A DNA stretch of 64,000 nt from Clostridium bornimense (GTDB lineage: Bacteria > Bacillota > Clostridia > Clostridiales > Clostridiaceae): NCBI RefSeq assembly GCF_000577895.1, contig NZ_HG917869.1, forward strand, positions 310,001 through 374,000. Direction: 5' to 3'. Numbering within the stretch: the first letter of the stretch is position 1; each line of letters begins with the position of its first letter. The notes beneath the pieces were generated by a model. That model was not told the origin of the DNA and ran no database searches. It saw nothing but the letters and a program-made list of their open reading frames with translations. Positions 19,538 to 28,639 of this stretch are shown here, in pieces. The position numbers were made by a program, and so were the translations under genes.

Positions 19538-21196
19538 ATGAGAAGTGATAGAATTACAAAGGGTATAAACGCTGCACCACAAAGAGCATTATTACATGCA
19601 TTAGGACTTACTGATGAAGAAATAGGAAAACCTCTTATTGGTATAGTAAGCTCTAAGAACGAAATCGTACCTGGTCATATGAATATAGATAAAATAGAAG
19701 AAGCAGTAAAGCAAGGGGTATCTATGGCTGGAGGAGTTCCAATAGTTTTTCCAGCTATTGCTGTATGTGATGGTATAGCAATGGGTCATGAAGGAATGAA
19801 ATATTCACTAGTAACTAGAGAATTAATTGCTGATTCAACTGAGGCTATGGCAACTGCACATCCATTTGATGGATTAGTTATGTTACCAAACTGTGATAAA
19901 AATGTTCCAGGACTTTTAATGGCTGCTGCTAGATTGAATATTCCTACAATTTTTGTAAGTGGTGGACCAATGCTTGCTGGAATAATGCATGGACAAAAAA
20001 TAAGTTATTCAAATGTATCGGAAGCAGTAAGTGAATTTAAAGTAGGAAAGATTTCAGAGAAAAAAGTTTGTGAATATGAAAATAAAGCATGTCCAACATG
20101 TGGATCATGTTCTGGGATGTTTACAGCTAATAGTATGAACTGTTTGACAGAGGTACTAGGAATGGGTCTTCCTGGAAATGGTACAATTCCTGCAGTATAT
20201 TCAGAAAGATTACGTCTTGCTAAAAAGGCAGGTATGCAAATAATGGAGTTAGTTAAAAAGGATATTAAACCAAGAGATATAATGGTAAAGGATGCTTTTT
20301 TAAATGCACTTACTATTGATATGGCATTAGGTTGTAGTACAAATAGTATGTTACATTTACCTGCTATAGCTCATGAATGTGAGATTGATCTTGATTTAGA
20401 ATTAGCAAACTCTATTTCGGATAAGACTCCAAACTTATGTCATTTGGCACCAGCGGGAGGTCATTTTATTGAAGAACTAAATGAAGCTGGTGGAATATTA
20501 GCAGTAATGCATGAAATAAGTAAACTTGGTTTATTAAACACTGATTTATTAACTTGTACTGGAAAAACTATAGCTGAAAATATAGAAGGACATGAAATTT
20601 TAGATACTGAAGTTATTAGAACAATAGACAATCCATATAGTGCTGAAGGTGGAATAGCGGTGTTAAAGGGAAATTTAGCACCAGACGGATGTGTTGTTAA
20701 ACGTTCAGCAGTAGCACCTGAAATGATGAGTCATAAAGGAAATGCAAGAGTTTTTGATTGTGAAGAAGATGCTTTAAATGCAATTTATGAAGGAAAAATC
20801 AATCCAGGAGATGTAGTAGTTATTCGTTATGAAGGTCCAAAAGGTGGACCAGGAATGCGTGAGATGTTAAATCCAACATCAGCTATTATGGGTAGTGGTC
20901 TTGGAAATTCTGTTGCTTTAATTACTGATGGAAGATTTTCAGGTGCAACTAGAGGTGCAGCTATTGGACATGTTTCTCCAGAAGCAGCAGTTGGAGGAAA
21001 TATTGCTTTAATAGAAGAAGGGGACACTATAGAAATAGATATAACTAAAAATACTATTAATGTTCTAGTGTCTGATGAAGAATTATCAGCTAGAAGAGAA
21101 AAATGGGAACCAAGAGAGCCAAGAATAACTAAGGGGTATTTAGCTAGATATGCTAAGAGTGTAACATCAGGAAGCACAGGTGCAGTATTAAAATAA
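19538..21196 (+). CDS. ilvD: Dihydroxy-acid dehydratase
   Basis: 552 residues, the standard length. IlvD removes water from 2,3-dihydroxy-isovalerate or -methylvalerate in valine and isoleucine synthesis. Visible motifs are [11 protein letters not shown] (Cys119, cluster ligand), [19 protein letters not shown] (second ligand region), GGPGMREML, and [19 protein letters not shown]. At the first cluster position it has PGHMNI rather than a cysteine, as I recall for the E. coli enzyme. No other ilv or leu gene is adjacent; instead a FadR-type regulator precedes it, so a related sugar-acid dehydration role is possible but less likely. The ribosome site is TTAGGGAGTG. Confidence 0.92.
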   Translation: MRSDRITKGINAAPQRALLHALGLTDEEIGKPLIGIVSSKNEIVPGHMNIDKIEEAVKQGVSMAGGVPIVFPAIAVCDGIAMGHEGMKYSLVTRELIADSTEAMATAHPFDGLVMLPNCDKNVPGLLMAAARLNIPTIFVSGGPMLAGIMHGQKISYSNVSEAVSEFKVGKISEKKVCEYENKACPTCGSCSGMFTANSMNCLTEVLGMGLPGNGTIPAVYSERLRLAKKAGMQIMELVKKDIKPRDIMVKDAFLNALTIDMALGCSTNSMLHLPAIAHECEIDLDLELANSISDKTPNLCHLAPAGGHFIEELNEAGGILAVMHEISKLGLLNTDLLTCTGKTIAENIEGHEILDTEVIRTIDNPYSAEGGIAVLKGNLAPDGCVVKRSAVAPEMMSHKGNARVFDCEEDALNAIYEGKINPGDVVVIRYEGPKGGPGMREMLNPTSAIMGSGLGNSVALITDGRFSGATRGAAIGHVSPEAAVGGNIALIEEGDTIEIDITKNTINVLVSDEELSARREKWEPREPRITKGYLARYAKSVTSGSTGAVLK

Positions 21197-21219
21197 ATAA
21201 TTAAATTAAGCGGTTATAG

Positions 21220-21267
21220 ATAAGCTGCAGTAAAATTTCCATTATAAAGAATTTTACTGCAGCTTAT
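21220..21267 (+). terminator. Hairpin after ilvD
   Basis: Perfect 18 bp stem ATAAGCTGCAGTAAAATT (21220-21237) with its complement at 21250-21267. The downstream T run is weak (TTCTATTATATTTG). Confidence 0.7.
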
Positions 21268-21423
21268 TTCTATTATATTTGTTCTAATTTCTTAATAATA
21301 TTAAAACATTTATATGTACAAAATGTTAAAGAGAGGAAAAGTCAACGGAGAGAATTCAATCTTTAATAATATGGTAAAATATGGTATTATAATAATATTG
21401 TTTTTATGATAGGAGGAAATAGA

Positions 21424-21840
21424 TTGAATAGAAAAGATGAGTTAGTTGATTTTATAAATTCAGAATTGTTAGATTATAAAGGTGTAATTAAAAATAAAGA
21501 AAAAAATTATAATATAAAAAATATGCTATCAAATATGCCTATTATAAATAATGATATATCAAGTAATATTTTAGAAGAAAAAAAATATGATGTAAAAAAT
21601 GAAGATATCAATTATCACAAGTTAAAGTTATTACTAGACAATATTGATGATATACTTAGATTAATAAATAAAAATAATAGCAATAAAGCAAAGAGTTTTA
21701 GATTAGGTAATACTAAGGTCACTTCTTTAAGAGTTGATGAAGGAATATATGAACAAGTTAAAAATAAATCTATAAAAGACAAAATTAATATAAGCGAAAT
21801 AATCAATATTGCTTTAGAAGATTATCTCAATAAATATTAA
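21424..21840 (+). CDS. Small protein with a C-terminal ribbon-helix-helix-like domain
   Basis: About 138 residues, very rich in Asn, Lys and Ile. The last 45 residues, KVTSLRVDEGIYEQVKNKSI then NISEIINIALEDYLNK, have the beta strand-helix-helix pattern of CopG/Arc-type DNA-binding proteins. The N-terminal 85 residues are probably disordered or helical and unknown. The start is set at the TTG at 21424, because AGGAGG (21411-21416) is placed 7 bases before it; the upstream ATG at 21406 overlaps this ribosome site. It is a probable DNA-binding protein; no antitoxin partner gene is visible next to it. Confidence 0.65.
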   Translation: MNRKDELVDFINSELLDYKGVIKNKEKNYNIKNMLSNMPIINNDISSNILEEKKYDVKNEDINYHKLKLLLDNIDDILRLINKNNSNKAKSFRLGNTKVTSLRVDEGIYEQVKNKSIKDKINISEIINIALEDYLNKY

Positions 21841-21970
21841 TGGTGAAATAAGATACTAATTGTCCTATGTAAAATTATTACAGGGAAAAATGTAAAAAAT
21901 ATGATACAATAAAGATGTAAAAATTCATATTACTTTAAGTTCAGGTATTTAAATATAGGGGGGCAATTAA

Positions 21971-23278
21971 TTGTTCGAGGGGTTTATGAAAATAGTACAG
22001 ATTATATTTACTATGATAGCATTCTTTATTGTTCATAGGAATATATCTTTGATTAAACTTACAATTAGACAGTATGGATTTATGTGTGGAATAGTTGGTG
22101 TCGTTTATATCATTATGTCATCAATTTCTAAAAGTATTGCACCACTAGCACTATATATAGTTCCAATACTTTTTATGTATTTAAAAAGTAAAAAATTTGT
22201 TGCTAGTTTTATTTCACATACAGCATCATGTTTAATAATTATTTTTGTAGATGGAATTATTAGTAGTTTATTAATAAAAATATTGGGCAATGAATTTATA
22301 TGCACTAAACTTGGTACTATATTTATTTTAAGTGTATTAGTTTTTGTGTCTTCATATGTTAGTAAGCTTATATTTTATATTTCTAATAGGTATAAAGGTT
22401 CCATTTCAAATAATTATAAATCAAAATATGCAATAATAATTTATTTTTTATTGTCAATAATATTTATTATGCTTTTCATTACACTAAATTGCAATAGACC
22501 TAATGATGTTGTACTTTTAACTAAATCATATGGTACTTTCTTTATAATATGTGGTGCGATATTAATTCTTATAGTATATGTATTATTCCTTGTAGCTAGA
22601 AAAGAAGCTCAGTTTAATTATAAAGAGAGAGAATTAGAGAACCTTAAGGAATATACAGAGAATTTAGAAAAAGTATATACTGATATGAGAAAATTTAGAC
22701 ATGACTATATAAATATAATTTCATCTATTGCTGGTTTTATTGAGGATAAAGATATTGAAGGATTATCAGAACATTTTAATAAAAATATTTATCCATTAAA
22801 TAATAAAATGAATAAAAATAATTATAGATTAGGACTTTTGAAAAATATAGGATTTTCTGAAATAAAAGGATTAATCTCATCAAAAATAATTCATGCACAA
22901 GAATTAGGAATAGAGGTTGGAATAGATATATTAGAACCTATAAATACCATAAAAATGGATATAATAGATTTTACAAGATGCTTAGGGATTATTCTTGATA
23001 ATGCTGTTGAAGCAGCAATAGAAAGTGAAAATAAAATATTAAATATTGCATTTATAAATAAAAATAACTCTATATTAATAATAGTTGAAAATACTTTTCC
23101 TTATGAATTGCCACCGGTATATAAAATGTTCAAATGTGGCTTTTCAACAAAAGGGAATAATCGAGGTATAGGGCTTAGTAATTTAAGAGAAATTACTAAT
23201 AGATACAAGAATGTTTCTTTAGAGACAACTGTTAAAGAATATAAGTTTATTCAAAATCTTACTATATATAATGAATAA
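21971..23278 (+). CDS. AgrC-like sensor histidine kinase (GHKL type), orphan
   Basis: 435 residues. The first 215 form six or seven membrane helices. A short coiled coil follows, then the phosphoacceptor KFRHDYINII (His near 247) and a GHKL ATPase domain with the N box LDNAVEAAIES and G box GNNRGIGLSNL. This is the architecture of peptide-pheromone sensors (AgrC, and FsrC/VirS-like). No LytTR-type response regulator and no AgrB/AgrD is encoded nearby. The TTG at 21971 is preceded by AGGGGGG; the in-frame ATG at 21986 is an alternative start with GAGGGG close to it. A 56-base palindrome terminates it. Confidence 0.85.
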   Translation: MFEGFMKIVQIIFTMIAFFIVHRNISLIKLTIRQYGFMCGIVGVVYIIMSSISKSIAPLALYIVPILFMYLKSKKFVASFISHTASCLIIIFVDGIISSLLIKILGNEFICTKLGTIFILSVLVFVSSYVSKLIFYISNRYKGSISNNYKSKYAIIIYFLLSIIFIMLFITLNCNRPNDVVLLTKSYGTFFIICGAILILIVYVLFLVARKEAQFNYKERELENLKEYTENLEKVYTDMRKFRHDYINIISSIAGFIEDKDIEGLSEHFNKNIYPLNNKMNKNNYRLGLLKNIGFSEIKGLISSKIIHAQELGIEVGIDILEPINTIKMDIIDFTRCLGIILDNAVEAAIESENKILNIAFINKNNSILIIVENTFPYELPPVYKMFKCGFSTKGNNRGIGLSNLREITNRYKNVSLETTVKEYKFIQNLTIYNE

Positions 23279-23330
23279 TAATTTTAATAATGGATATGAT
23301 TATTAGTACACTCACCTTAAAATGCATTAA

Positions 23331-23386
23331 TTTAATAAAAGTAAAAATCACCAGTAAATTTACTGGTGATTTTTACTTTTATTAAA
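23331..23386. terminator. 56-base perfect palindrome, probable bidirectional terminator
   Basis: Two 28-base arms meet at 23358/23359 without a spacer; the core is ATCACCAGTAAA/TTTACTGGTGAT and the arms end in T-rich or A-rich sequence. It lies between the two sensor kinase genes. Confidence 0.75.
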
Positions 23387-23515
23387 AAATAAATTATATT
23401 AGAAAAAATATAATTTATAAAAAAGAAATATCTTGTCATAATATGGATTAATTTATACTTTGATGGTAAAATATAAATAATTGTTAAATGCGATAATATA
23501 AGGAGGGATTTGTTT

Positions 23516-25807
23516 ATGAAACATATAAAACATATATGTTTCTATATCATAATAAGTATTTTTATATTAAGTACATTTCCAATGAATACTTATGGAATAA
23601 ATGAAAAAAAAGAAGATAAAGAAGTGTTAGTAATATATTCTGATAATGAGAATTTATCTTATATTAATGATATTTTATTAAATGTAAAAAAACATGTAAA
23701 AGATTATGGTATGAATGTTAAATATCATACAGAAAATATAGCTACTTCTGATATAATTGACAACTCCGATATAGATACTTATATATCATATATGGAAGAA
23801 AAATATAAAAACAAAACTTATGATGCTATAATAGCTATGGGAGAAGACGCTTTTAAGCTCATTACAGAACATAAGATAGAGAGCTTTAACAATATACCTA
23901 TAGTGATAAGTGGAGTTAATTCCGTTGAATATAAGAATAGTACGAGTGATTTTTCAGGAGTTTTAACGGATATAAATTTTGATACACTTATAGAGGCTAT
24001 TAAAATAGTTCAGCCTAACATATCAAAAATATATTTTTATGGATTAGATTCAGTGCTATCAAAAGATGATATTAGCGATATTAATAAATCATGTATAGAT
24101 GAAAATATCAAAATGGTGCCTATTTCGATTAATGATTTTAAATATTATGATTTTAAAAACTCTAAAACAAATATTAATAGTGAAGCACTTATAGTTTGTG
24201 ATAAAAATTTAGATGATTCTGGAAGAGTTTTGGGTAATTATGAATTTTTTAATTATATAAGAGAGATTTATGCAGGACCTACATATGTTTATAATGCTAA
24301 CCAACTAAATGTTAGTAACTACGCTTTGAATGGTAAAACAAAATTTGTAGGAGGAATAGTTTTTGATACTGATTCACATGGTAAAATCATTTACGAAAAG
24401 TTATTGAAAATATTTACAAAAACAAGAACTAAAAATAGAGATGTAACTCATGTTACTGGGAAAATAGCAGTTGATCAATCGGTGATGGATAAATATAATT
24501 TTAGTATCAAATCAATTCCTAAAAATTTTGAGATAATCGGTAATAAAGATACTGCATTTGATAAAATAGTTAAAAAAGCACCTGAAATTATAATCATAAT
24601 ATGTATTATTATCATAGTATCTATTTTACTATTTCATTATGTTCGTAGTAAAAATAAGAAACTTACTATAAATTTGTCTAAAAGTGAAAAGAGATATGAA
24701 GAGCTTTTGAAGTTATTACCTGATCCTGTTATAGTAGTTAATAATAATAAAATTTCATACATAAATGATTATGGTATTAATTACTTAAAAGCAAGAAGCA
24801 TATATGATGTTATTGGTATAGATATTAATGATATAGTATATAAAGAAGTAACATTTAATCCGCTTAAAGGTATTCACACTACAGTAAAAACAGAAATAAT
24901 TTTGCTAGACAAAGAAATTAGAGATGTTGAGATTTCATATACTTTGGATTCAAATTTTTCTAAAGGTATTATTATGGTGATAAGAGATTTAACTGATGAG
25001 AAGTTATTAGTAAAGAGAAAAGAATTTGATAAATTAAGAAGTGAATTTTTTGCAAATATATCTCATGAATTAAGAACTCCTATAAATATAATCTTATCTA
25101 CTACGCAGTTATTACAATTACTTTGTAATGATAAGGGTGAAAAGTTTACAGGATATCTTGAAAGTTTAAAACAGAATGCCTATAGATTGACTAAATTAAC
25201 AAACAATCTAATTGATTCAACTAAAATAGATGCCGGATATATGAATTTAAATTTAAAACCTTGTAACATTGTTGAATTAACCGAAGAAGTAACATTATCA
25301 ACTATTAATTTTGCTAATGAAAAGGGGATAACAGTAACTTTTGATACTGATGAAGAAGAAGTATATACAATGGTAGATTTTGAGAAGTATGAGAGAATAA
25401 TTTTAAATCTTCTTTCCAATGCAATAAAATATAATCGTCAAAATGGAACAATTACAGTTACCATGTCTACTAGAGAAAGAATGGTGGATATTGCAGTTAA
25501 AGATTCTGGGATAGGTATACCTTCTAGTGAAATATCATCAGTTTTTGAAAGATTTGTACAAACTACTGGCGTATTAACAAGTAATGTACAAGGTAGTGGA
25601 ATAGGACTTTCTTTGGTTAAGTCCTTGGTTGAGATGCATAAGGGTAGGATATCAGTTTCTAGTGTTGAAGGAGAGTATACAGAATTTGTAGTATCTATAC
25701 CATTAATAAAAGATATAAATTTAGAGGAAAGTGTTGAAAATATAGAGCATAATGATTTCAATGCTAATAAAATGGCTTTAGTAGAATTATCAGATTTAGA
25801 TAAATAA
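23516..25807 (+). CDS. Membrane sensor histidine kinase with ABC-binding-protein-like sensor and PAS domain, orphan
   Basis: 763 residues. A signal or anchor (IIISIFILSTFPMNTYG) leads to an extracellular domain of about 300 residues resembling the ABC transporter substrate-binding family PF04392 (VLVIYSDNE, YDAIIAMGEDAFKL, IPIVISGVNSVEY). One membrane helix follows near 355-378. Inside the cell come a PAS domain (LLKLLPDPVIVVNNNKISYI), HisKA with the H box FANISHELRTPIN (near 515) and a HATPase_c domain (NLLSNAIKYN, DSGIGIP, GSGIGLSLVKSLVE). It probably senses a small solute. No response regulator gene is adjacent. The start is the ATG at 23516, 8 bases after AGGAGGG; a TTG at 23510 is too close to it. 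Confidence 0.9.
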   Translation: MKHIKHICFYIIISIFILSTFPMNTYGINEKKEDKEVLVIYSDNENLSYINDILLNVKKHVKDYGMNVKYHTENIATSDIIDNSDIDTYISYMEEKYKNKTYDAIIAMGEDAFKLITEHKIESFNNIPIVISGVNSVEYKNSTSDFSGVLTDINFDTLIEAIKIVQPNISKIYFYGLDSVLSKDDISDINKSCIDENIKMVPISINDFKYYDFKNSKTNINSEALIVCDKNLDDSGRVLGNYEFFNYIREIYAGPTYVYNANQLNVSNYALNGKTKFVGGIVFDTDSHGKIIYEKLLKIFTKTRTKNRDVTHVTGKIAVDQSVMDKYNFSIKSIPKNFEIIGNKDTAFDKIVKKAPEIIIIICIIIIVSILLFHYVRSKNKKLTINLSKSEKRYEELLKLLPDPVIVVNNNKISYINDYGINYLKARSIYDVIGIDINDIVYKEVTFNPLKGIHTTVKTEIILLDKEIRDVEISYTLDSNFSKGIIMVIRDLTDEKLLVKRKEFDKLRSEFFANISHELRTPINIILSTTQLLQLLCNDKGEKFTGYLESLKQNAYRLTKLTNNLIDSTKIDAGYMNLNLKPCNIVELTEEVTLSTINFANEKGITVTFDTDEEEVYTMVDFEKYERIILNLLSNAIKYNRQNGTITVTMSTRERMVDIAVKDSGIGIPSSEISSVFERFVQTTGVLTSNVQGSGIGLSLVKSLVEMHKGRISVSSVEGEYTEFVVSIPLIKDINLEESVENIEHNDFNANKMALVELSDLDK

Positions 25808-25825
25808 GTATTATGCATTTTAAAA

Positions 25826-25869
25826 AGAGGCTTCGCCTACAAATTTTTATTTGTTATTGCGATAGCCTC
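25826..25869 (-). terminator. Terminator of the aminotransferase gene
   Basis: Interrupted stem GAGGC...TCGC pairing with GCGA...GCCTC, with inner pairs ACAAA/TTTGT; on the minus strand it is followed by CTTTTTAAAA. Confidence 0.6.
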
Positions 25870-25888
25870 ATAACTACTTTAATTGAAT

Positions 25889-27178
25889 TTAATCATAAGC
25901 TATATCGGCTATTGCTTTTATTACATATTTAGCCTCACGCAAAGTGTTATAAAGCCCTAAACTTAACCTAATCATTCCAGAACTTTTTTCTCCAGATATA
26001 GCTTTACTAATAATTGTATTATCATCAATATTTAAAAGTCGATTTACATATGGATGAGCGCAGAACTTACCATACCTTGTGGCTATACCGAAATCGTCTG
26101 CAAGTTTGCGTGATACATAATCATAATCTTTACCTTCAATATTAAAAGATATTACACTTAGTCTATCATCAATATTGTCACAGTCTCCGTATAAAATCAC
26201 AGTTGGTATTTTTTTTAACTCATCTATCAAATAGCTCCTAAGATAATTTTCATGAGAAATTATATGATTATATCCTACTTTTTTAATCATATCTATTGAA
26301 GCAGTTAAAGCTACAATTCCTAAGAAATTTTGTGTTCCCGCCTCATGACGTTCTGGTGCTGGTTTCCATATAACATCTGAATCTGACACTGTTTTAACAG
26401 CACCACCACCTTTTAGAAATGGAAGAGTATTTAAATCATTACTTAAACCTACAATCACACCAATACCATAAGGTGCATACATCTTATGGGCAGAAAATAC
26501 TAGGAAGTCAATAGATTCATCGGGATGTTTGCCTAACATATCAATTTTCCTATGAGCAACTAATTGAGCTCCATCTACGATTAATTTTGCTCCATAGCGA
26601 TGGACAATTTTAGCAATTCTATTTATAGGATTAATATATCCTGTTACGTTAGAAGCTCCGGTTACACTAACATATGAAAATTTGTCTTTTGAAAGTTTTT
26701 CTTCAAGTTGTTTTAAATCAAGTCTTCCGTCAGAATCTACTTCAACATAATCTACATCAGAAGTATATCTCCATGGTAAATCGTTAGCATGATGTTCCAT
26801 TCTAGTTGTCAACACCTTTTCTTTTTTATCATTAATTAGTATATTAGATAGCAAATTTAATCCTTCTGTAGTATTTTTAACATAAACAACTGTATAATCA
26901 TTTCGGTATGACAAATTAAAAAACTCTAAAATTTTTTTTCTTGCTTCCTCATATTTTTCTGTGCAATAATCTCCTTTTTGACCGGCACCTCTACCTATAG
27001 GGCCGTATAATGAGATACTTTCTTTCAGTTGTCTATTGACGTATTTAAACGGTGGAGTTGTAGCTCCATTATCAAAATTAATAGGGACTACCATTGATCC
27101 ATCTTTAATCTTTACGGAAGTTTCTATACCATCAAATAAATGTCTATAATTCATTATATCACTTCCTCTGTATATCAT
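25889..27178 (-). CDS. Class V aminotransferase (cysteine desulfurase-like)
   Basis: 429 residues with the fold-type I PLP pattern of class V enzymes: NFDNGATTPP, VYVKNTTEGLNLLSNI, ISVTGASNVTG-like segment (VSVTGASNVTGYINP), the cofactor Asp/Gln in KLIVDGAQL, and the PLP lysine in FSAHKMYAPYGIG. Relatives include SufS, Csd and selenocysteine lyases. No SufU, IscU, NifU or tRNA-thiolation gene is next to it, so a housekeeping desulfurase role is not shown. Two starts are possible: 27178, with AGGAAGG very close, and 27154 (MNYRHLF), with AGAGGAAG upstream. Confidence 0.85.
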   Translation of the reverse strand: MIYRGSDIMNYRHLFDGIETSVKIKDGSMVVPINFDNGATTPPFKYVNRQLKESISLYGPIGRGAGQKGDYCTEKYEEARKKILEFFNLSYRNDYTVVYVKNTTEGLNLLSNILINDKKEKVLTTRMEHHANDLPWRYTSDVDYVEVDSDGRLDLKQLEEKLSKDKFSYVSVTGASNVTGYINPINRIAKIVHRYGAKLIVDGAQLVAHRKIDMLGKHPDESIDFLVFSAHKMYAPYGIGVIVGLSNDLNTLPFLKGGGAVKTVSDSDVIWKPAPERHEAGTQNFLGIVALTASIDMIKKVGYNHIISHENYLRSYLIDELKKIPTVILYGDCDNIDDRLSVISFNIEGKDYDYVSRKLADDFGIATRYGKFCAHPYVNRLLNIDDNTIISKAISGEKSSGMIRLSLGLYNTLREAKYVIKAIADIAYD

Positions 27179-27216
27179 TTTCCTTCCTCAATTTCATAAT
27201 ATGCATTGTTATTATA

Positions 27217-27245
27217 AAAGACACAATTAAAAATTGTGTCTTTCT
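27217..27245 (-). terminator. Terminator of the Asp/Arg repeat gene
   Basis: 12 bp stem AAGACACAATT/AATTGTGTCTT with a 3 nt loop, followed on the minus strand by CTTTTATAATA. It lies between the repeat gene and the aminotransferase gene. Confidence 0.7.
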
Positions 27246-27321
27246 TTTAATATTAGCTAAAATAAATATATTTATAATTAATATCTATTGGAAAAATCAT
27301 CCGTTTTAGTTTAAAAAGGAA

Positions 27322-28170
27322 TCAAGGTTGGTGCCAGTAATGAGGCCATTCCCAATCATCGTCTCTGTCACGGTCTCTATTGCGGTCGCGGCAATCGTTG
27401 TCTCTGTCACGATCTCTATCGCGGTCGCGGCAATCGTTGTCTCTGTCACGATCTCTATCGCGGTCGCGACAGTCGTTGTCTCTGTCACGGTCTCTATCGC
27501 GATCACGGCAGTCGTTGTCTCTGTCGCGGTCACGGCGATCTCTGTCACAGTCTCTATCACGGTCAATGAAGTCAAAGTCGTTATCGAAATCTCTGTCGCG
27601 GTCACGGCGATCTCTGTCACAGTCTCTATCGCGGTCGCGGAAGTCGAAGTCGTTATCGAAATCTCTGTCGCGGTCACGGCGATCTCTGTCACAGTCTCTA
27701 TCACGGTCAATGAAGTCAAAGTCGTTATCGAAATCTCTGTCGCGGTCACAGCGATTTCTGTTACAGTTTCTATCGCGGTCGCGGAAGTCGAAGTCGTTAT
27801 CGAAGTCTCTGTCGCGGTCGCGGAAGTTTAAGTCACTATTGAAATTTCTATCGCGGTCACGGCGATTTCTGTCACAGTCTCTATCACGGTCGATGAAGTC
27901 AAAGTCGTTATCGAAATCTCTGTCGCGGTCACGACGATTTCTGTCACAGTCTCTATCGCAGTCTCTATCACAGCAATTATTATCAAAATCACGGAAATCA
28001 GTCCATGATCTATTATTCATATTGTTAAATCTAGAGCAGCAAAAAGAATCTAGTGTATTAAAAAATCTTCGGACTGGTAGGGTGTTAAATTGAGTGTTGT
28101 TATTGCAAGAAGATCTATTTGAAGTCCTAAAGTCTGATCTTAGCATATTAGAAAAGTTATAATTGTTCAT
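27322..28170 (-). CDS. Asp/Arg repeat protein of unknown function
   Basis: 282 residues. Residues 1-67 are non-repetitive, rich in Asn, Phe, Arg and Cys (FNTLPVRRFFNTLDSFCCSRF). Residues 68-270 are an almost pure alternation of Asp and Arg with Phe, Asn and Cys, built from a 24-residue unit (RDRDFDNDFDFIDRDRDCDR plus four) and then a 13-residue unit (NDCRDRDRDRDRD, about four copies). The tail is aromatic: DWEWPHYWHQP. There is no signal peptide or membrane helix. The minus strand is chosen because it has a start with AGAGAGTGA upstream, a terminator at 27217-27245 and non-repetitive ends. A CATATATTA at 28224-28232 (minus strand) resembles late-sporulation -10 boxes, so a spore-layer role is conceivable, but this is inference. 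The codons are much richer in G and C than the neighbours. Confidence 0.65.
   Translation of the reverse strand: MNNYNFSNMLRSDFRTSNRSSCNNNTQFNTLPVRRFFNTLDSFCCSRFNNMNNRSWTDFRDFDNNCCDRDCDRDCDRNRRDRDRDFDNDFDFIDRDRDCDRNRRDRDRNFNSDLNFRDRDRDFDNDFDFRDRDRNCNRNRCDRDRDFDNDFDFIDRDRDCDRDRRDRDRDFDNDFDFRDRDRDCDRDRRDRDRDFDNDFDFIDRDRDCDRDRRDRDRDNDCRDRDRDRDRDNDCRDRDRDRDRDNDCRDRDRDRDRDNDCRDRNRDRDRDDDWEWPHYWHQP
27360..27975. repeat. Tandem 72-bp and 39-bp coding repeats
   Basis: From about 27370 to 27535 a 39-bp unit recurs about four times, with slightly different copies. From about 27525 to 27960 a 72-bp unit recurs about six times. Both lengths are multiples of three, so copy changes keep the reading frame. 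Within both units there is a finer 6-bp GAC-CGC/GAT-AGA rhythm. The block stands out as GC-richer than all flanking DNA. Confidence 0.85.
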
Positions 28171-28498
28171 ATTTATTAATCACTCTCTTTTCATTAGATA
28201 GATTAGATATTTTACATCTAATATAATATATGTTTACAAATAAAGTTAGTGACAAATGAACGGGAATGTACACAAAATTATGATTTGTCTATATAAGAGT
28301 GGTTTTAAAAAATAGTTTAAATTATATAATTATTTTAAAAATTAAGGTTAACGTATAAAATAGTAAAAAATATATAGAAACTTAAAAAAAATAAGTCTTA
28401 TAAAAGTGATTGAATTTACTTTATATGATATCTCTTAACCCTTTTTATAACTGGGATAATGACAAAAAGAAAATCAGAAAAATAATTTTAAAAACATA

Positions 28499-28589
28499 TT
28501 GACAAAAATTATATAAGCTGTTAAACTTTCAAATATAAAGTGGCAAAGACGTCCAATATAAGGATATCTTTGCCACTTTTTTTATTTAT
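28499..28589 (+). promoter_or_regulatory. amt promoter followed by a terminator-like hairpin (candidate attenuator)
   Basis: TTGACA (28499-28504), 17 bases, TAAACT (28522-28527) is a plausible promoter. Transcription would begin near 28533 and run at once into a perfect 13 bp stem, AAAGTGGCAAAGA (28537-28549) and its complement (28567-28579), followed by a run of T. No + strand gene lies upstream that would need this terminator, because the preceding gene is on the minus strand. So it likely controls read-through into amt-glnK. The rest of the gap 28171-28498 shows nothing else recognisable apart from the promoter region of the repeat gene. Confidence 0.6.
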
Positions 28590-28639
28590 TTTGTTATCTT
28601 ATAAATTATTAATACTTTATTTTTGAAAGGATGATTTTT

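Noticed and set aside
27360-27975. CRISPR array
   Set aside because: The repeats are tandem without unique spacers, have lengths that are multiples of three and encode a regular peptide.
27380-28093. Long + strand frames in the repeat block, reading as Arg/Ser- or Val/Ile/Thr-rich proteins
   Set aside because: They are mirror readings of the tandem repeat. They lack a ribosome site and sensible ends, while the minus frame has a start, unique ends and a terminator.
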